Origin: DASUPK01 sp963795665
Lineage (GTDB): Bacteria > Actinomycetota > Thermoleophilia > Solirubrobacterales > 70-9
Direction: 5' to 3'
DNA length: 64,000 nt
Assembly (NCBI GenBank): GCA_963795665.1
Contig: CAWCIP010000009.1
Coordinates: forward strand, 1-64,000
How positions within the stretch are numbered: position 1 is the first letter of the stretch; each line of letters begins with the position of its first letter. This document shows positions 34,410-43,585 of the stretch, piece after piece. Made by a program: the position numbers and the translations under genes. The notes beneath the pieces are model-generated. The model was not told the origin of the DNA. It saw nothing but the letters and a program-made list of their open reading frames with translations, and searched no databases.

Positions 34410-34533
34410 GCGTCGGCTCTCGATCTTGTGGCGGACACGGAATCGATTTCCCGCGGCAAGCGGCTCGTCTCAGCTCCCCTGACAGACGGCTCGCATCATA
34501 TTCACCGGCACCCAGAATGACCCACGCGCAGAC

Positions 34534-34539
34534 TAGAAT
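34534..34539 (+). promoter_or_regulatory. Possible -10 of the wzz-wzy operon
   Basis: TAGAAT lies 24 bases before the ATG at 34564 in the 154-base divergent gap. It would give a short leader of about 18 bases. No -35 is apparent. Confidence 0.3.
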
Positions 34540-34563
34540 CACGGCTCCGCACCCTCGCGTTCG

Positions 34564-35937
34564 ATGAGCATTGCCGAGATCACAGCCGCTCTGTGGCGCC
34601 GCCGATTGCTGTTTGCGATCACCCTGATCGCGTGCTTCGGCATCGTCGCGCTGATCACGGCGGCCGTGCCGCGGATCTATCGGGCGACGGCGACGATCTA
34701 CGTCGGCAACAACCTGCAGCGCCTCAGCACCGACGAGGGCGAACAGCTGGCGCGCACCTACACCACGCTGGCCGGGAACCCGAACGTGGCCCAGGCCGCA
34801 ATCGCCGCGCTCCACATCGGACAGACCCGCCAGCAGCTGCTCGACAAGATGTCGTTCACGCCGATCGAGCGAACCCAGCTGCTCGAGATCTCCGCGGAGG
34901 ACGAATCCCCGGCCCAGGCAGAGAAGATCGCGAACACCTACGCGGATGTCTTTGCCGCCAACGTGGCGACCCAGGTCAATGAGGGCAAGGCGCCCGCCAC
35001 CGTCGCCGTGAACCAGGCTGCGGTCGAGCCGACCGACCCCGTCCGGCCGAAGCCCGCCCTCTATCTCGCCTTCGGGGCGCTGCTCTCGATTCTGATCGCT
35101 GGAGCCGTGGCGCTGATCCGCGACCGGCTCGACCGCCGCCTCCGGATCGGCGCGCGCGACGACTCGGTCATGGGCCAGACGATCCTGGCCCGGATCCCGA
35201 CTCTGAGGGCGGGAACGACCAATGGGAAGGGCGGCAAGGTTGATGCCGCGCGCATCGTGCGCTCGGATGCGTTCCGAGTCCTCCGCACGAACCTCGACCG
35301 AACTCCGGGTGGGCCGGCCAGGACGATCATGGTCACCAGTCCTGGGGTCGGGGAGGGGAAGACCACGATCGCGGCCCAGCTCGCCCTGACCGTGGCGACG
35401 GACCGGGAGCAGGTCGCCGTCGTCGAGTGCGACCTGAGGCGGCGCGCAACCGACGGGGGCGGTTTCGGCGAGGAGATCCAGCGGACCTCCAAGGGGCTCG
35501 CCGAGTATCTTGACGACGCCGCCAGCTACCGACAGATCGTCAAGCCGGCCCCCTCGATCCGCGATCTGACGGTGATCTGGTCGGGCGAACCCGTCCCCGA
35601 GCCGGGCCCACTGCTTCACTCGGACCGCCTTCCGGAGCTGATCGAGCATCTGAGCGGAGAGAACGATTGGGTGATCATCGACACGCCTCCGATCGCCGTG
35701 GGCGACGACGCACTGGTCGTGAGTTCCTGGGCCGACGGGACGGTGATCGTGGTCGATGCCGAGGAAACGACGGGGCAGGCGCTCGAGTTTGGCCTGAATC
35801 AGCTGCGCAAAGTCCGTGCTCCGGTGCTCGGGGTGGTAATCAACCACGCCCCGCCCGCCGGGCTCGATGCCTATCGCTATCTGACCGAGGAGCCGCAGAA
35901 GCCGGCCAGGGAGGCCGGTAAGAGTCGGAGCAGGTAG
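34564..35937 (+). CDS. Wzz chain-length determinant fused to BY-kinase-like ATPase
   Basis: A 457-residue protein. Two membrane helices (about 15-34 and 163-184) flank an external Wzz domain (RATATIYVGNNLQRLS; EISAEDESPAQAEKIANTYA). A cytosolic ATPase follows with Walker A PGVGEGKTTIAAQLAL (~260), A' VVECDLRRR (~286) and Walker B WVIIDTPP (~368). This is the co-polymerase/autokinase of Wzy-dependent polysaccharide export. No tyrosine cluster is seen at the C-terminus, which ends in REAGKSRSR, so cycling by autophosphorylation is doubtful. The downstream polymerase starts 5 bases after its stop. Confidence 0.88.
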   Translation: MSIAEITAALWRRRLLFAITLIACFGIVALITAAVPRIYRATATIYVGNNLQRLSTDEGEQLARTYTTLAGNPNVAQAAIAALHIGQTRQQLLDKMSFTPIERTQLLEISAEDESPAQAEKIANTYADVFAANVATQVNEGKAPATVAVNQAAVEPTDPVRPKPALYLAFGALLSILIAGAVALIRDRLDRRLRIGARDDSVMGQTILARIPTLRAGTTNGKGGKVDAARIVRSDAFRVLRTNLDRTPGGPARTIMVTSPGVGEGKTTIAAQLALTVATDREQVAVVECDLRRRATDGGGFGEEIQRTSKGLAEYLDDAASYRQIVKPAPSIRDLTVIWSGEPVPEPGPLLHSDRLPELIEHLSGENDWVIIDTPPIAVGDDALVVSSWADGTVIVVDAEETTGQALEFGLNQLRKVRAPVLGVVINHAPPAGLDAYRYLTEEPQKPAREAGKSRSR

Positions 35938-35941
35938 CGGC

Positions 35942-37399
35942 TTGCTCGCCCCGAGGCGCTTTCCGCAGATCTACCTGCCGCTGATCGGGATCGGGGTTGC
36001 GGCCCTTTGGCCGATCACCGCGTATGCGCTCAACCCGTGGCTGCTGCCGGCGGCCGCCGTGCTGATCGGGGCGGCCATCGTGGTTCTGCGCAAGCCTGAA
36101 TGGGGCTTGGCGATAGTCCTCGCACTGATCCCATTCATCGGCGCGCAGCTGCCACAGCCTCCCGGCGCCGGCCTGGCCCTCCCCGGTGCGCCGCTGCGAG
36201 CCCTGCTGCCGCTGATGGTGTTCGCCCTTCTCGGCTACGGGCTCCTCCTGCGAGGCCAGGATCGCAAGCCGCTCCCCGCCGTGTTCCTGGGGATCTCGCT
36301 GATGATCGTCGCGGCCGTGATCTCCGCGTTCCGCGCAATAGATCCATCTCAGTCGATCGCCGACGTCTTTCTGCTGATCACCGCTGCGGCGTTGTTCGTG
36401 GCGATCCTCAATATCTGCAGGACCCGCCAGCAGCTGCTGGTCGTGCTCGGTGGCGCGATCGCCGGGCTCCTGTTTGCGTCGGCCCAGGGAGTGATCCAGC
36501 AGATCTTCGGCATCTACAGCACGCTCGGCTTCGAGGCCAACGGCTCAACCCTCAACCGGATTCAGGGTTCGTTCGGCCACCCGAATTCGTATGCCGGGTA
36601 TCTGGCGATCCTGATGCCAGTGGCGGGCACGGTGGCCCTGACCCGCGAGCTGCCCGGCAGGCTGCGGCTGCTGGGGGCCGTGGCTCTGGGGCTGGCCGTG
36701 CCGGCGATGATCTACTCGTACTCCCGCGGGGCTCTCGCCGCACTGATCGCGGGGGTGCTCGTCTGGCTGGTGATCACCCGTCCCAGGACCGCGCTCGGGA
36801 CCGCTCTCGTGGTCCTGGTGGTGGCCGCCGTCGCGACGCCGTCGACGGTCCGGGAGCGATTCTCGAACGGGGGCGGCGTCTCGCTGCGTGCGGACGTCGC
36901 CAACTCGGCGGTGAGCATCTATGAAGCCCATCCCTTCCTCGGGGTTGGGATCGGGAACTTCCAGCCGGCCTACGAGGACCTCAACTTCAGCGAGGTGTCG
37001 GGGCAGCGCCGCCTGTTCCACAACCAGCAGCTGCTCGTGCCCACGGCCGCCCCCAGCCAGTACCTGAACACGCTCTCCGAGCAGGGGCTGCTCGGGATCA
37101 TCGCCCTCGCCCTGTTCACGCTCCAGACCCTGATCGTCGCCTACCGGGTGAGCAAGGCTCGAGACCCTGCGGTCAGGGGCATCGGGCTGGGCATCGGGAT
37201 GGCGATCATGGGGACGATCATCTACAGCGCGCTCGAGGTCACCCTGCAGGAGGACCAGGTACTTGCCTTGTTCGGCGTGATCGCGATCGGCACGATCATC
37301 CAGGCCGTGATGGCGGAGAGCCCGGCAGAGCCCGAGCCCACGCGTCGCGCGGCCCCGCCCGGCTTCGCTCAGCGCCGCGTCGGCATCCGGACCGCCTGA
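35942..37399 (+). CDS. O-antigen ligase/Wzy family polymerase (second)
   Basis: A 485-residue protein with 11-12 membrane helices. The family motifs are YSYSRGALAALIAGVLVWLVI in abbreviated form (SYSRGALAALIAG) and the external loop GVGIGNFQPAYEDLNF with PSQYLNTLSEQGLLGI. It is shorter than its neighbour at 32274 and lacks the TPR tail, so the two are not simple duplicates. The start appears to be a TTG five bases after the Wzz-BY-kinase stop, indicating tight coupling with its chain-length regulator. That context favours polymerase (Wzy) for this copy and ligase for the other. Confidence 0.84.
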   Translation: MLAPRRFPQIYLPLIGIGVAALWPITAYALNPWLLPAAAVLIGAAIVVLRKPEWGLAIVLALIPFIGAQLPQPPGAGLALPGAPLRALLPLMVFALLGYGLLLRGQDRKPLPAVFLGISLMIVAAVISAFRAIDPSQSIADVFLLITAAALFVAILNICRTRQQLLVVLGGAIAGLLFASAQGVIQQIFGIYSTLGFEANGSTLNRIQGSFGHPNSYAGYLAILMPVAGTVALTRELPGRLRLLGAVALGLAVPAMIYSYSRGALAALIAGVLVWLVITRPRTALGTALVVLVVAAVATPSTVRERFSNGGGVSLRADVANSAVSIYEAHPFLGVGIGNFQPAYEDLNFSEVSGQRRLFHNQQLLVPTAAPSQYLNTLSEQGLLGIIALALFTLQTLIVAYRVSKARDPAVRGIGLGIGMAIMGTIIYSALEVTLQEDQVLALFGVIAIGTIIQAVMAESPAEPEPTRRAAPPGFAQRRVGIRTA

Positions 37400-37408
37400 G
37401 CGGCGTCG

Positions 37409-38128
37409 TCAGGGCTTGGTCGCCTCGAGGCACATCGCCTCGGCGGCGTTGGCCCAGGAGGGCTCGTGGCTCTCGAGGCCCCTGAGCGCTTCGTGCTCGC
37501 TCTGCCCGGGCTCGACGCGGGTGACATCGGAGAAACCCGACTCGATCAGCTTCGCGGCGAGGTCGTCCTCGTCGTAGACGTACTGGTGGCCCCAGGCCCG
37601 CATGTAGGTATTGAGCATTTGGGCGGCCCTTGGATGCGGCTCGTTGGGAAGCGTCTCGTTGAGGAAGCCCAGGTACTCGTCCAGCGAGACCGAGGAGTTG
37701 TCGTCCTCGTAGATCGTGATCACCTTGCGAAGGTCCGGAGTGGTCACGCGGAGCACCCCACCCGGACGAAGCACGCGGTGAGCCTCGCGGATCACGTGCA
37801 GTCCCTGCGACTCCGAGACGTGTTCGATCATGTGCTCGGTGAAGACGTAGGCCAGGGAGGCATCCGGCAGGGGAAAGCGGCGGGTGACGTTGAGGAAGAT
37901 CTCACCGTGGACCAGGTCCGAGTTCAGCCAGCCCTCCAGCAGGTTCGGGCCACCGCCGATCTGGAGGCGGGGCTGGTCCGTCGAGCGCAGGTAGCGCCGC
38001 ACGATCATCCATCTCGCCACGTGCCCGTGGAGCAGCCAGTGGTAGGCGCGGATGAAGCGCGACAGGCCGTGGGGCAGCCTTCTGCCGATCGGGCTCTGCC
38101 GGATCCGGTAGCGCAGGGGCGTCGCCAC
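37409..38128 (-). CDS. SAM-dependent methyltransferase
   Basis: A 239-residue class I methyltransferase. The SAM site is RLQIGGGPNLLEGWLNSD. A family motif EHMIEHVSESQGLHVIREA continues into HRVLRPGGVLRVTTPDL, the usual post-II segment of type-11 methyltransferases in polysaccharide loci. It is first in line with the flippase and three glycosyltransferases on the minus strand, so it probably methylates the sugar or lipid-linked product. It is convergent with the second polymerase, separated by 9 bases. Confidence 0.85.
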   Translation of the reverse strand: MATPLRYRIRQSPIGRRLPHGLSRFIRAYHWLLHGHVARWMIVRRYLRSTDQPRLQIGGGPNLLEGWLNSDLVHGEIFLNVTRRFPLPDASLAYVFTEHMIEHVSESQGLHVIREAHRVLRPGGVLRVTTPDLRKVITIYEDDNSSVSLDEYLGFLNETLPNEPHPRAAQMLNTYMRAWGHQYVYDEDDLAAKLIESGFSDVTRVEPGQSEHEALRGLESHEPSWANAAEAMCLEATKP

Positions 38129-38148
38129 GCGGCGAGTCTAAAGGCGGG

Positions 38149-39726
38149 TCAGGCCGGGTCCTGTGCGACCAAAGGCGCGGCGGCGGGGTCGGGGCGCGCG
38201 CCGCGCAGCTCCGAGCGAATCTCGTTGAGCGCGCGGCTGGGACCGAGCTGCAGCAGCCCGACCAGCGCGGCCACGCCTATCCCAAGGGAGGCCCCAAGCA
38301 GAAGGCGACCCGCGCTGGGCCCGAGCAGCAGCCACACCGCCAACATCACGAGAGCGCTGGGAAGCGATGAAACGAGGCCGGGGAGCAGGCTCTTCCGGGC
38401 GAACCGGCCCAGCGGATAGTCGGTCGCGCGACAGGCGAGTGGGAAGTTGGCCGGGCCGATCAGGTAGCTGCTGATCAGCGTGCCGAGGGCGGCGCCGATC
38501 GCGCCGTACGCCGAGACGAGGACGATCGAAATCGTCAGGTTGAGCAGACCCTCCGCGGTGTTGATCAGCCCCACTGCGCGCGCGCGGCCCATGCCGAGCA
38601 GAACCTTCTGGGCCGGCACACCGGAGAGCATCAGCGACTGCAGCACGAGCACCGTCATGATGGGCGCGGTCACGTTCGGGGCGTCGCTGCCGAGCCAGAC
38701 GTCGACGATGTCGGCGGAGAAGAAGGCGATCGCGAGAGCGATCGGCGTCGTCACCTGCAGGACCACCCTCGTCGCCATCACGAAGCGCCGCACCACCTCC
38801 GCCCTCTGTCGCCGCGCCTCGAGCTCGGACACCATCGGGAGCATCAGGTTCGTCGCCGGCAGCGTGATCGACTGAACGGCGCTGTTGAGCTTCGAGGCGG
38901 CCGCGAATGGCGCAGCGGCCGAGGCGGTCCTGATCGCGGCGATCACGACGGTGTCGAGCCGCGCACCGATCAGGATCATGCTGTCGGCCAGCAGGCTGAA
39001 CGAGCTGAAGCCCAGAACCTTGCGTCTGGCCCGCCGCTCAACCGGCCACGGCCGGAGGCGCAGCTCGGGGGCAAGCCTGGCGGCCAGCACAAGGTAGGCG
39101 AGACCGCCCGCCACGAAGGCGATGCCATAGGCCACGGCGACACCGAGTACTCCCGCGCCCGCTTGCACCGCGATCACGGCCCCGACCACGGACACGAGCA
39201 CCGTGACCGCGCCCCCCAGGTTGAAGAGGTCATAGCGCTGATACCCGGTCAGCACCGACCCGTAGGCGACCAGCGGGAAGCGCACCAGGTAAGCGGCCCC
39301 GATGACGAGCATCCCGGTCCGAAAGGCATCCTGATCACCACTGGCGGCCAGCCCGTCGGCGAGGACGGCAATCAGGGCGCTGACGCCGAAGGCCAGGAGC
39401 CCCAGCCCGGCCATGATCGTCACGGCCGCGCCGACCACCGCGTCGAGCTCGCGGCGGTCGCGCTGGGCGCGGTGCTCGGCGATGAACTTGGTCGGGCCCG
39501 CCGCGAAACCGACCTCCACCATGCTGAACACGGCGGTCATTGTGAGCATCACGCTCCAGGTCCCGAAGCCGCCTATGCCCAAGCGTCGGAACAGGTATGG
39601 CGTCAGCAACAAAGCGCTGATCGCGATCAGCCCGATCTGCCCATAGGAGGTGATGGCGTTCCGCAGGAACGTGCGCCGCCCGCTTCGCTTCTCCGGCTGA
39701 GGCCCCTGCCCGGTCGCGTCAGGCAT
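38149..39726 (-). CDS. Polysaccharide flippase (Wzx/MATE-like)
   Basis: A 525-residue polytopic protein with about 14 membrane helices and the oligosaccharide-flippase pattern: an early RNAITSYGQIGLIAISALLL, FGTWSVMLTMTAVFSMVEVG, EVGF-like acidic site, and ALGTLISSYLIGP. It should flip lipid-linked repeat units across the membrane for the neighbouring Wzy polymerase. The ATG at 39726 overlaps the end of the upstream glycosyltransferase by 8 bases; a longer frame to 39882 lies inside that gene and lacks membrane character. The methyltransferase follows. Confidence 0.86.
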   Translation of the reverse strand: MPDATGQGPQPEKRSGRRTFLRNAITSYGQIGLIAISALLLTPYLFRRLGIGGFGTWSVMLTMTAVFSMVEVGFAAGPTKFIAEHRAQRDRRELDAVVGAAVTIMAGLGLLAFGVSALIAVLADGLAASGDQDAFRTGMLVIGAAYLVRFPLVAYGSVLTGYQRYDLFNLGGAVTVLVSVVGAVIAVQAGAGVLGVAVAYGIAFVAGGLAYLVLAARLAPELRLRPWPVERRARRKVLGFSSFSLLADSMILIGARLDTVVIAAIRTASAAAPFAAASKLNSAVQSITLPATNLMLPMVSELEARRQRAEVVRRFVMATRVVLQVTTPIALAIAFFSADIVDVWLGSDAPNVTAPIMTVLVLQSLMLSGVPAQKVLLGMGRARAVGLINTAEGLLNLTISIVLVSAYGAIGAALGTLISSYLIGPANFPLACRATDYPLGRFARKSLLPGLVSSLPSALVMLAVWLLLGPSAGRLLLGASLGIGVAALVGLLQLGPSRALNEIRSELRGARPDPAAAPLVAQDPA

Positions 39727-40654
39727 AGGGCTCCAGCCAATCCGGGCGGTGGATCCGCCGCGCCTCGGCCCTTCGACCCAGCGTCTCGAGCCTCGGACCC
39801 GCCAGGGCCGCCATCGCTCCGGCGACGTCGCGAAACTCCCGCGACCTCCAGGCGTTTCGCAGGTAGGTCCGCGCCGCCCCAAGGCGGTGCCCGGCCGCCA
39901 GATCTCGGGCTGCGTCCCAGCGAGCGAACCAGTTCTGCCCGAACTCGACCCCGGCGGCCGCGGCTGCCTCTCGGTGCTTCTCCGCGAGAAGCTCGAACGA
40001 TCGCGTGATTCGCTCCGCCGCGGTCGTCATCAGGTTCTGGGGATGGAATCGGTAGGCGATCAGGACCTCGTCACAGGCGGCGGCCGTGCCCTCGGCGGCC
40101 GCCCGGATCCAGAGGTCCCAGTCCTCGAGCGGAGGCAGGCGCTGATCGAACGTTCCGATCCGTTGCAACAGGTCCCGGCGCACCATCACGCTGGTGGGGC
40201 TGCCGATCACGTTGTTTGAGAGCAGCCTCCGCTCGAGCCCATCCGGGTTCGGGGCGTGCCTGGTGTTGATCACCGCCATCTCGTCGTCGATCTCGATCCT
40301 GGTCGTATAGGAAAGGGAGTGGCCACCCTGCTGCGCGGCTGACAGCTGCGCACCCAGCTTCCCCGGCGCCCAAATGTCGTCGTCGTCGAGGAAGGCGACC
40401 CAGTCCCCGCGCGCCCGCTCGATTGCCGCGTTGCGCGCAGCCGCCGGTCCCCTGGGGGCGTCGTGGCGCAGGAAGCTGACGCGCTGGTCGTCGATCCCAG
40501 CGAGGCGTTCTGGAGTCTCATCCGAGGATGCCTCGTCGACGACGATCACCTCCAGATCGACACCCTCTTGGCCCAGCGCGGAGTCCAGAGCCTGCCGGAG
40601 CATCGGCCACCGATCCCGCGTGGGCAGCACGACGCTCACCTGCGGCGCGGTCAC
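39719..40654 (-). CDS. Family 2 glycosyltransferase
   Basis: A 311-residue GT-A enzyme, first of three in a row. The nucleotide site is VSVVLPTRDRWPMLRQALDS with VIVVDEASSDET; the metal motif is AFLDDDDIW; the acceptor/catalytic region is GSPTSVMVRRDLLQRIGTFD and LEDWDLWIRAA. The GTG at 40654 avoids overlap with the upstream gene; an ATG at 40696 would add 14 residues not matching the family. There are no membrane segments, so it is a cytosolic or peripheral enzyme. The donor and linkage are unknown. Confidence 0.85.
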   Translation of the reverse strand: MTAPQVSVVLPTRDRWPMLRQALDSALGQEGVDLEVIVVDEASSDETPERLAGIDDQRVSFLRHDAPRGPAAARNAAIERARGDWVAFLDDDDIWAPGKLGAQLSAAQQGGHSLSYTTRIEIDDEMAVINTRHAPNPDGLERRLLSNNVIGSPTSVMVRRDLLQRIGTFDQRLPPLEDWDLWIRAAAEGTAAACDEVLIAYRFHPQNLMTTAAERITRSFELLAEKHREAAAAAGVEFGQNWFARWDAARDLAAGHRLGAARTYLRNAWRSREFRDVAGAMAALAGPRLETLGRRAEARRIHRPDWLEPYA

Positions 40655-40664
40655 ACGAGCACCC

Positions 40665-41489
40665 CTAGCTGTTCGCCTGGTCGAGTCGAGGATCATGGCG
40701 GAGCTTCCTGTGCTTCCACTGCAGGTAGTACCAGTCGCGGAAGGCCCGGCGGCTGGCGGCCCCGAAGCGGCTCTTGCGGGTCACCTTTCGCCAGTTGTGG
40801 ACGATCTCCGCCCCCGGGACGTAGCGGACCTCCAGCCCCTCCTCCCAGACGCGCAGGCACCAGTCCAGGTCCTCTCCCCCGTAAGAGGAGACCCGCGAAT
40901 CGAACTCCCCGATCCGGCGCGGCAGTTCGGCCCGCCACATCTGCGCCGCCCCCGCCACCCAGACAACCGGCCTCTCGCTCGCATGGTCGAAGTCCTTCAT
41001 CAGGTGGCGGCGGTGGGAGGCGTCGTCCGGGCGGAGCCTGGCGTACGGGCCCCGCCGAGTCACCGGAGCCAGGAACGGCGGATAGCGGCGGCAGGAGAGC
41101 TGCAGCTCGCCGTCCGGGTAGATCAGCTTCGGCCCGACCAGGCCCACACCTGGGTTCGAGTCCAGCGCCGCGGCGAGGGTCTCGATCGCCCCCGGCCGCA
41201 CCTCGGTATCCGAATCGAGCATCAGCACGAAGCGGCCACGGATCATGGGCAGTGCGCTGTTGCGTCCGGCGACCAGGCCCTCGTTCTCCGTCTTCGCCAG
41301 CGTCCTCGCCTCGGGGAATGCCTCGCGCACCGCCTCCACGGTCCCGTCGCCGGAGCCGTCGTCCACGACGATCGTCTCGTGCGGGATCTCCACGTTACGG
41401 CGCAAGGCGTCGAGGCAGCTGAGCACATCGTCGCGAGAGCGGTAGCTGACGATCGCGACCGAGACCTCGGGCCCATCTCCCGAGCTCAT
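40665..41489 (-). CDS. Family 2 glycosyltransferase (tandem copy 1)
   Basis: A 274-residue rhamnosyl-transferase-like GT2. It reads VSVAIVSYRSRDDVLSCLDA, ETIVVDDGSGDGTVEAV, the DXD motif FVLMLDSDTEVRPGA, GELQLSCRRYPPFLAP and GEDLDWCLRVWEEGLEVRY. The same chain of motifs occurs in the adjacent copy 2, so the two are tandem duplicates. Its ATG overlaps the upstream gene's stop by 4 bases. Both resemble rhamnosyl/dTDP-sugar transferases of Actinobacteria; donor not provable. Confidence 0.86.
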   Translation of the reverse strand: MSSGDGPEVSVAIVSYRSRDDVLSCLDALRRNVEIPHETIVVDDGSGDGTVEAVREAFPEARTLAKTENEGLVAGRNSALPMIRGRFVLMLDSDTEVRPGAIETLAAALDSNPGVGLVGPKLIYPDGELQLSCRRYPPFLAPVTRRGPYARLRPDDASHRRHLMKDFDHASERPVVWVAGAAQMWRAELPRRIGEFDSRVSSYGGEDLDWCLRVWEEGLEVRYVPGAEIVHNWRKVTRKSRFGAASRRAFRDWYYLQWKHRKLRHDPRLDQANS

Positions 41490-42346
41490 CCCGCCCCTCC
41501 GCTCGCCGGCCCCTCGTAGCGCCGATCCAGCTCATCCTGGAGGCGGATCAGCTCCCGGCGCCGCTTCCGGTAGTCCCATTGGAACGCCGCGAACGACCGC
41601 AGGTGCCGGAGGGCCACCCTCGAGACGGGGGAGGCGGCGCTGCGGCGCTGGTAGCGGTGGATCACGGTCGCGTCGGGGAAGTAGACGACCTCCCCCCCTG
41701 CGTCTCGGATCCGGATGCACCATTCGATGTCGTCGGGGCCAAGGAAGATCGAGTCCGGAAAGCCTCCCGCCCGGCGGGCGAGCGAGGAGCGGAAGATCTG
41801 ACAGGCGCCGAGCACGTAGAGCACGGGGCGGGCGCGGGTGTGGTCGATGTCCGTCATCAGGTGGCGCCGGACCATGCGCGAGTCGTCCAGGAACCAGGAG
41901 AGCGGCGGCCGGCGCACCAGCGGCAGCGTGCGCGCCGGGAACCTCCGGCATGAGAGCTGGAGCTCCCCGTTCCCGTCGATCAACCGCGGCCCGATCAGCC
42001 CCCAGCCGGGGTTCTGCTCGAAGGCCTCGAGCATCGCGGGCAGGGCCCCGTCCGTCAGCTCGGCGTCGCTGTCGAGGAACATCGTCAGGGGCGCCTCGGC
42101 CCGCTCGAGACCATGCTGCCGGGCGGCCACCCCGATGTTCTCGGGCAGCTCGATCAGCTCGACGTCCGGGTAGTGGGCGCCCACCCACGGGACGGTGTCG
42201 TCGGTTGAGGCGTTGTCCACCAGGACAGTCTGCGTGCTGACCCCGGCGTGGGCGCGAATCGAATCGAAGCAGCGGTCGAGGTCATCGCGCTCGGAATGGG
42301 CGATGACGACGATGGTGACTGCGGGCGTGGCGGCGGAGGAGTTCAC
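41486..42346 (-). CDS. Family 2 glycosyltransferase (tandem copy 2)
   Basis: A 286-residue GT2 that shares motifs with the next gene downstream: VTIVVIAHSERDDLDRCFDS, TVLVDNASTDDTVPWV, the DXD motif MFLDSDAELTDGALPAM, GELQLSCRRFPARTLPL and GPDDIEWCIRIRDAGGEVVY. It starts at a GTG, 57 bases from the divergent family-4 glycosyltransferase, and is the first gene of the six-gene minus-strand run. A tandem duplication followed by divergence would allow two similar but distinct sugars to be added. Confidence 0.86.
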   Translation of the reverse strand: MNSSAATPAVTIVVIAHSERDDLDRCFDSIRAHAGVSTQTVLVDNASTDDTVPWVGAHYPDVELIELPENIGVAARQHGLERAEAPLTMFLDSDAELTDGALPAMLEAFEQNPGWGLIGPRLIDGNGELQLSCRRFPARTLPLVRRPPLSWFLDDSRMVRRHLMTDIDHTRARPVLYVLGACQIFRSSLARRAGGFPDSIFLGPDDIEWCIRIRDAGGEVVYFPDATVIHRYQRRSAASPVSRVALRHLRSFAAFQWDYRKRRRELIRLQDELDRRYEGPASGGAG

Positions 42347-42402
42347 GAGGGTGGCTCAGGCTCTCGAGGTCGCCTGCACCTGCACGTAACATAGGCGCGG
42401 CG

Positions 42403-43585
42403 TTGGCGGATCAACGGAAGCAGAGTCCGGTCCCTGATCCGGGCGCGGCGGGAGGCACGCTGAAGGTGCTCGTCGTCTCTCCCTGGCCGGAGCGAATCGG
42501 CGGAGCCGAGCGGCGCATGTTTCGCCTCCTTCAGCATCTCGACAGGACGCGGATCGAGGCCGTGGTCGTCTTCTTCGGCTCCGGCAGCTTCGAGCGCGAG
42601 GTCGGGGAGCTCGGCTTCCGCACGTATGCGGTGCCGCCGGCGAGGATTCGCCAGCTTCACAACTTCCCGGTGACCGTCCGGGCGCTGATTCGGATCCTGA
42701 AACGCGAGCAGCCCGATCTCATCCTCAACTGGGGACCGAAGGCTCAGATCATCGTGGCGCCCGCAGCCGCGATCGGCGGGTTCGGGGGGCGATCGATCTG
42801 GTGGCAGACCGAGGTGCCCACGGGCGCGCCGACCACGAGATTGGCGACCCTGCTCCCAGCGGTCGCGGTGGCCTGCGTGAGCCACTACGTCGCCGCGGGC
42901 CAGCAGAGGATCCGGCCGCGGCGCCGCACATTCGTGGTCTATCCCGGGATCGAGCCGCCGAGCCACGTGCCGCCCGATGAGCTCGAGGCATTGCGAGACT
43001 CCCTCTCGATCCCGGCCGGGCGCAAGGTGATCGGGACAGTCGGGCGCATCGAGGAGCGCAAGCGGCAGGATCTGCTGATCGAGGCGCTCGCGAATCTGCG
43101 CCGGCAGGGTCACGACGTTCACGGCCTGCTGGTAGGCGGAGCTGCCTGGGACCACGATGCGACCTATGCGCTGAAGCTTCGGAGGATGGTCGATGAGCTC
43201 GACCTGACCGACGCGGTCACCTTCACCGGGCACGTCCCGGACGCGATGGCATACATGCCGCTCCTGGACCTCTACTCGCACACCTGCCTGACCGAGGCGT
43301 CCGGCAACGCCGTGATCGAGGCGATGGGGTCCGGGATCGCCATGCGTTGCCGTCGGCGCGGCCGGTCCCGCCGAGCTGATCGAGGATGAGCGGTCGGGCC
43401 TCGTAGTCCCCCAGCCCGACGGGACTCTGCTCGGGAAGGCGCTCGAGCGGCTGCTGGAGGACGAGGCCCTCCGCGAGAGGTTCGCTGCCGCCGCCAAGCG
43501 GCGGCAGCGGGAGGTCTTTTCGGCCGCCGGGATGACGGAGCAGCTCGAGGATCAGCTGCTCGCTCTCGCCCCCGCGTCCAGATGA
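42403..43585 (+). CDS. Family 4 glycosyltransferase, frameshifted
   Basis: A GT-B enzyme of about 393 residues when corrected. The N-terminal half has KVLVVSPWPERIGGAERRMF; the C-terminal donor half has RKVIGTVGRIEERKRQDLLI, LLVGGAAWDHDATYAL and SHTCLTEASGNAVIEAMGSG. The frame slips near 43340, after GSGIA. In the next frame it continues VAVGAAGPAELIEDERSGLV to a TGA at 43583-43585. The length is one base over a multiple of three, implying a single extra base. The corrected stop overlaps the next start as ATGA, supporting the correction. Start TTG at 42403. Confidence 0.84.
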
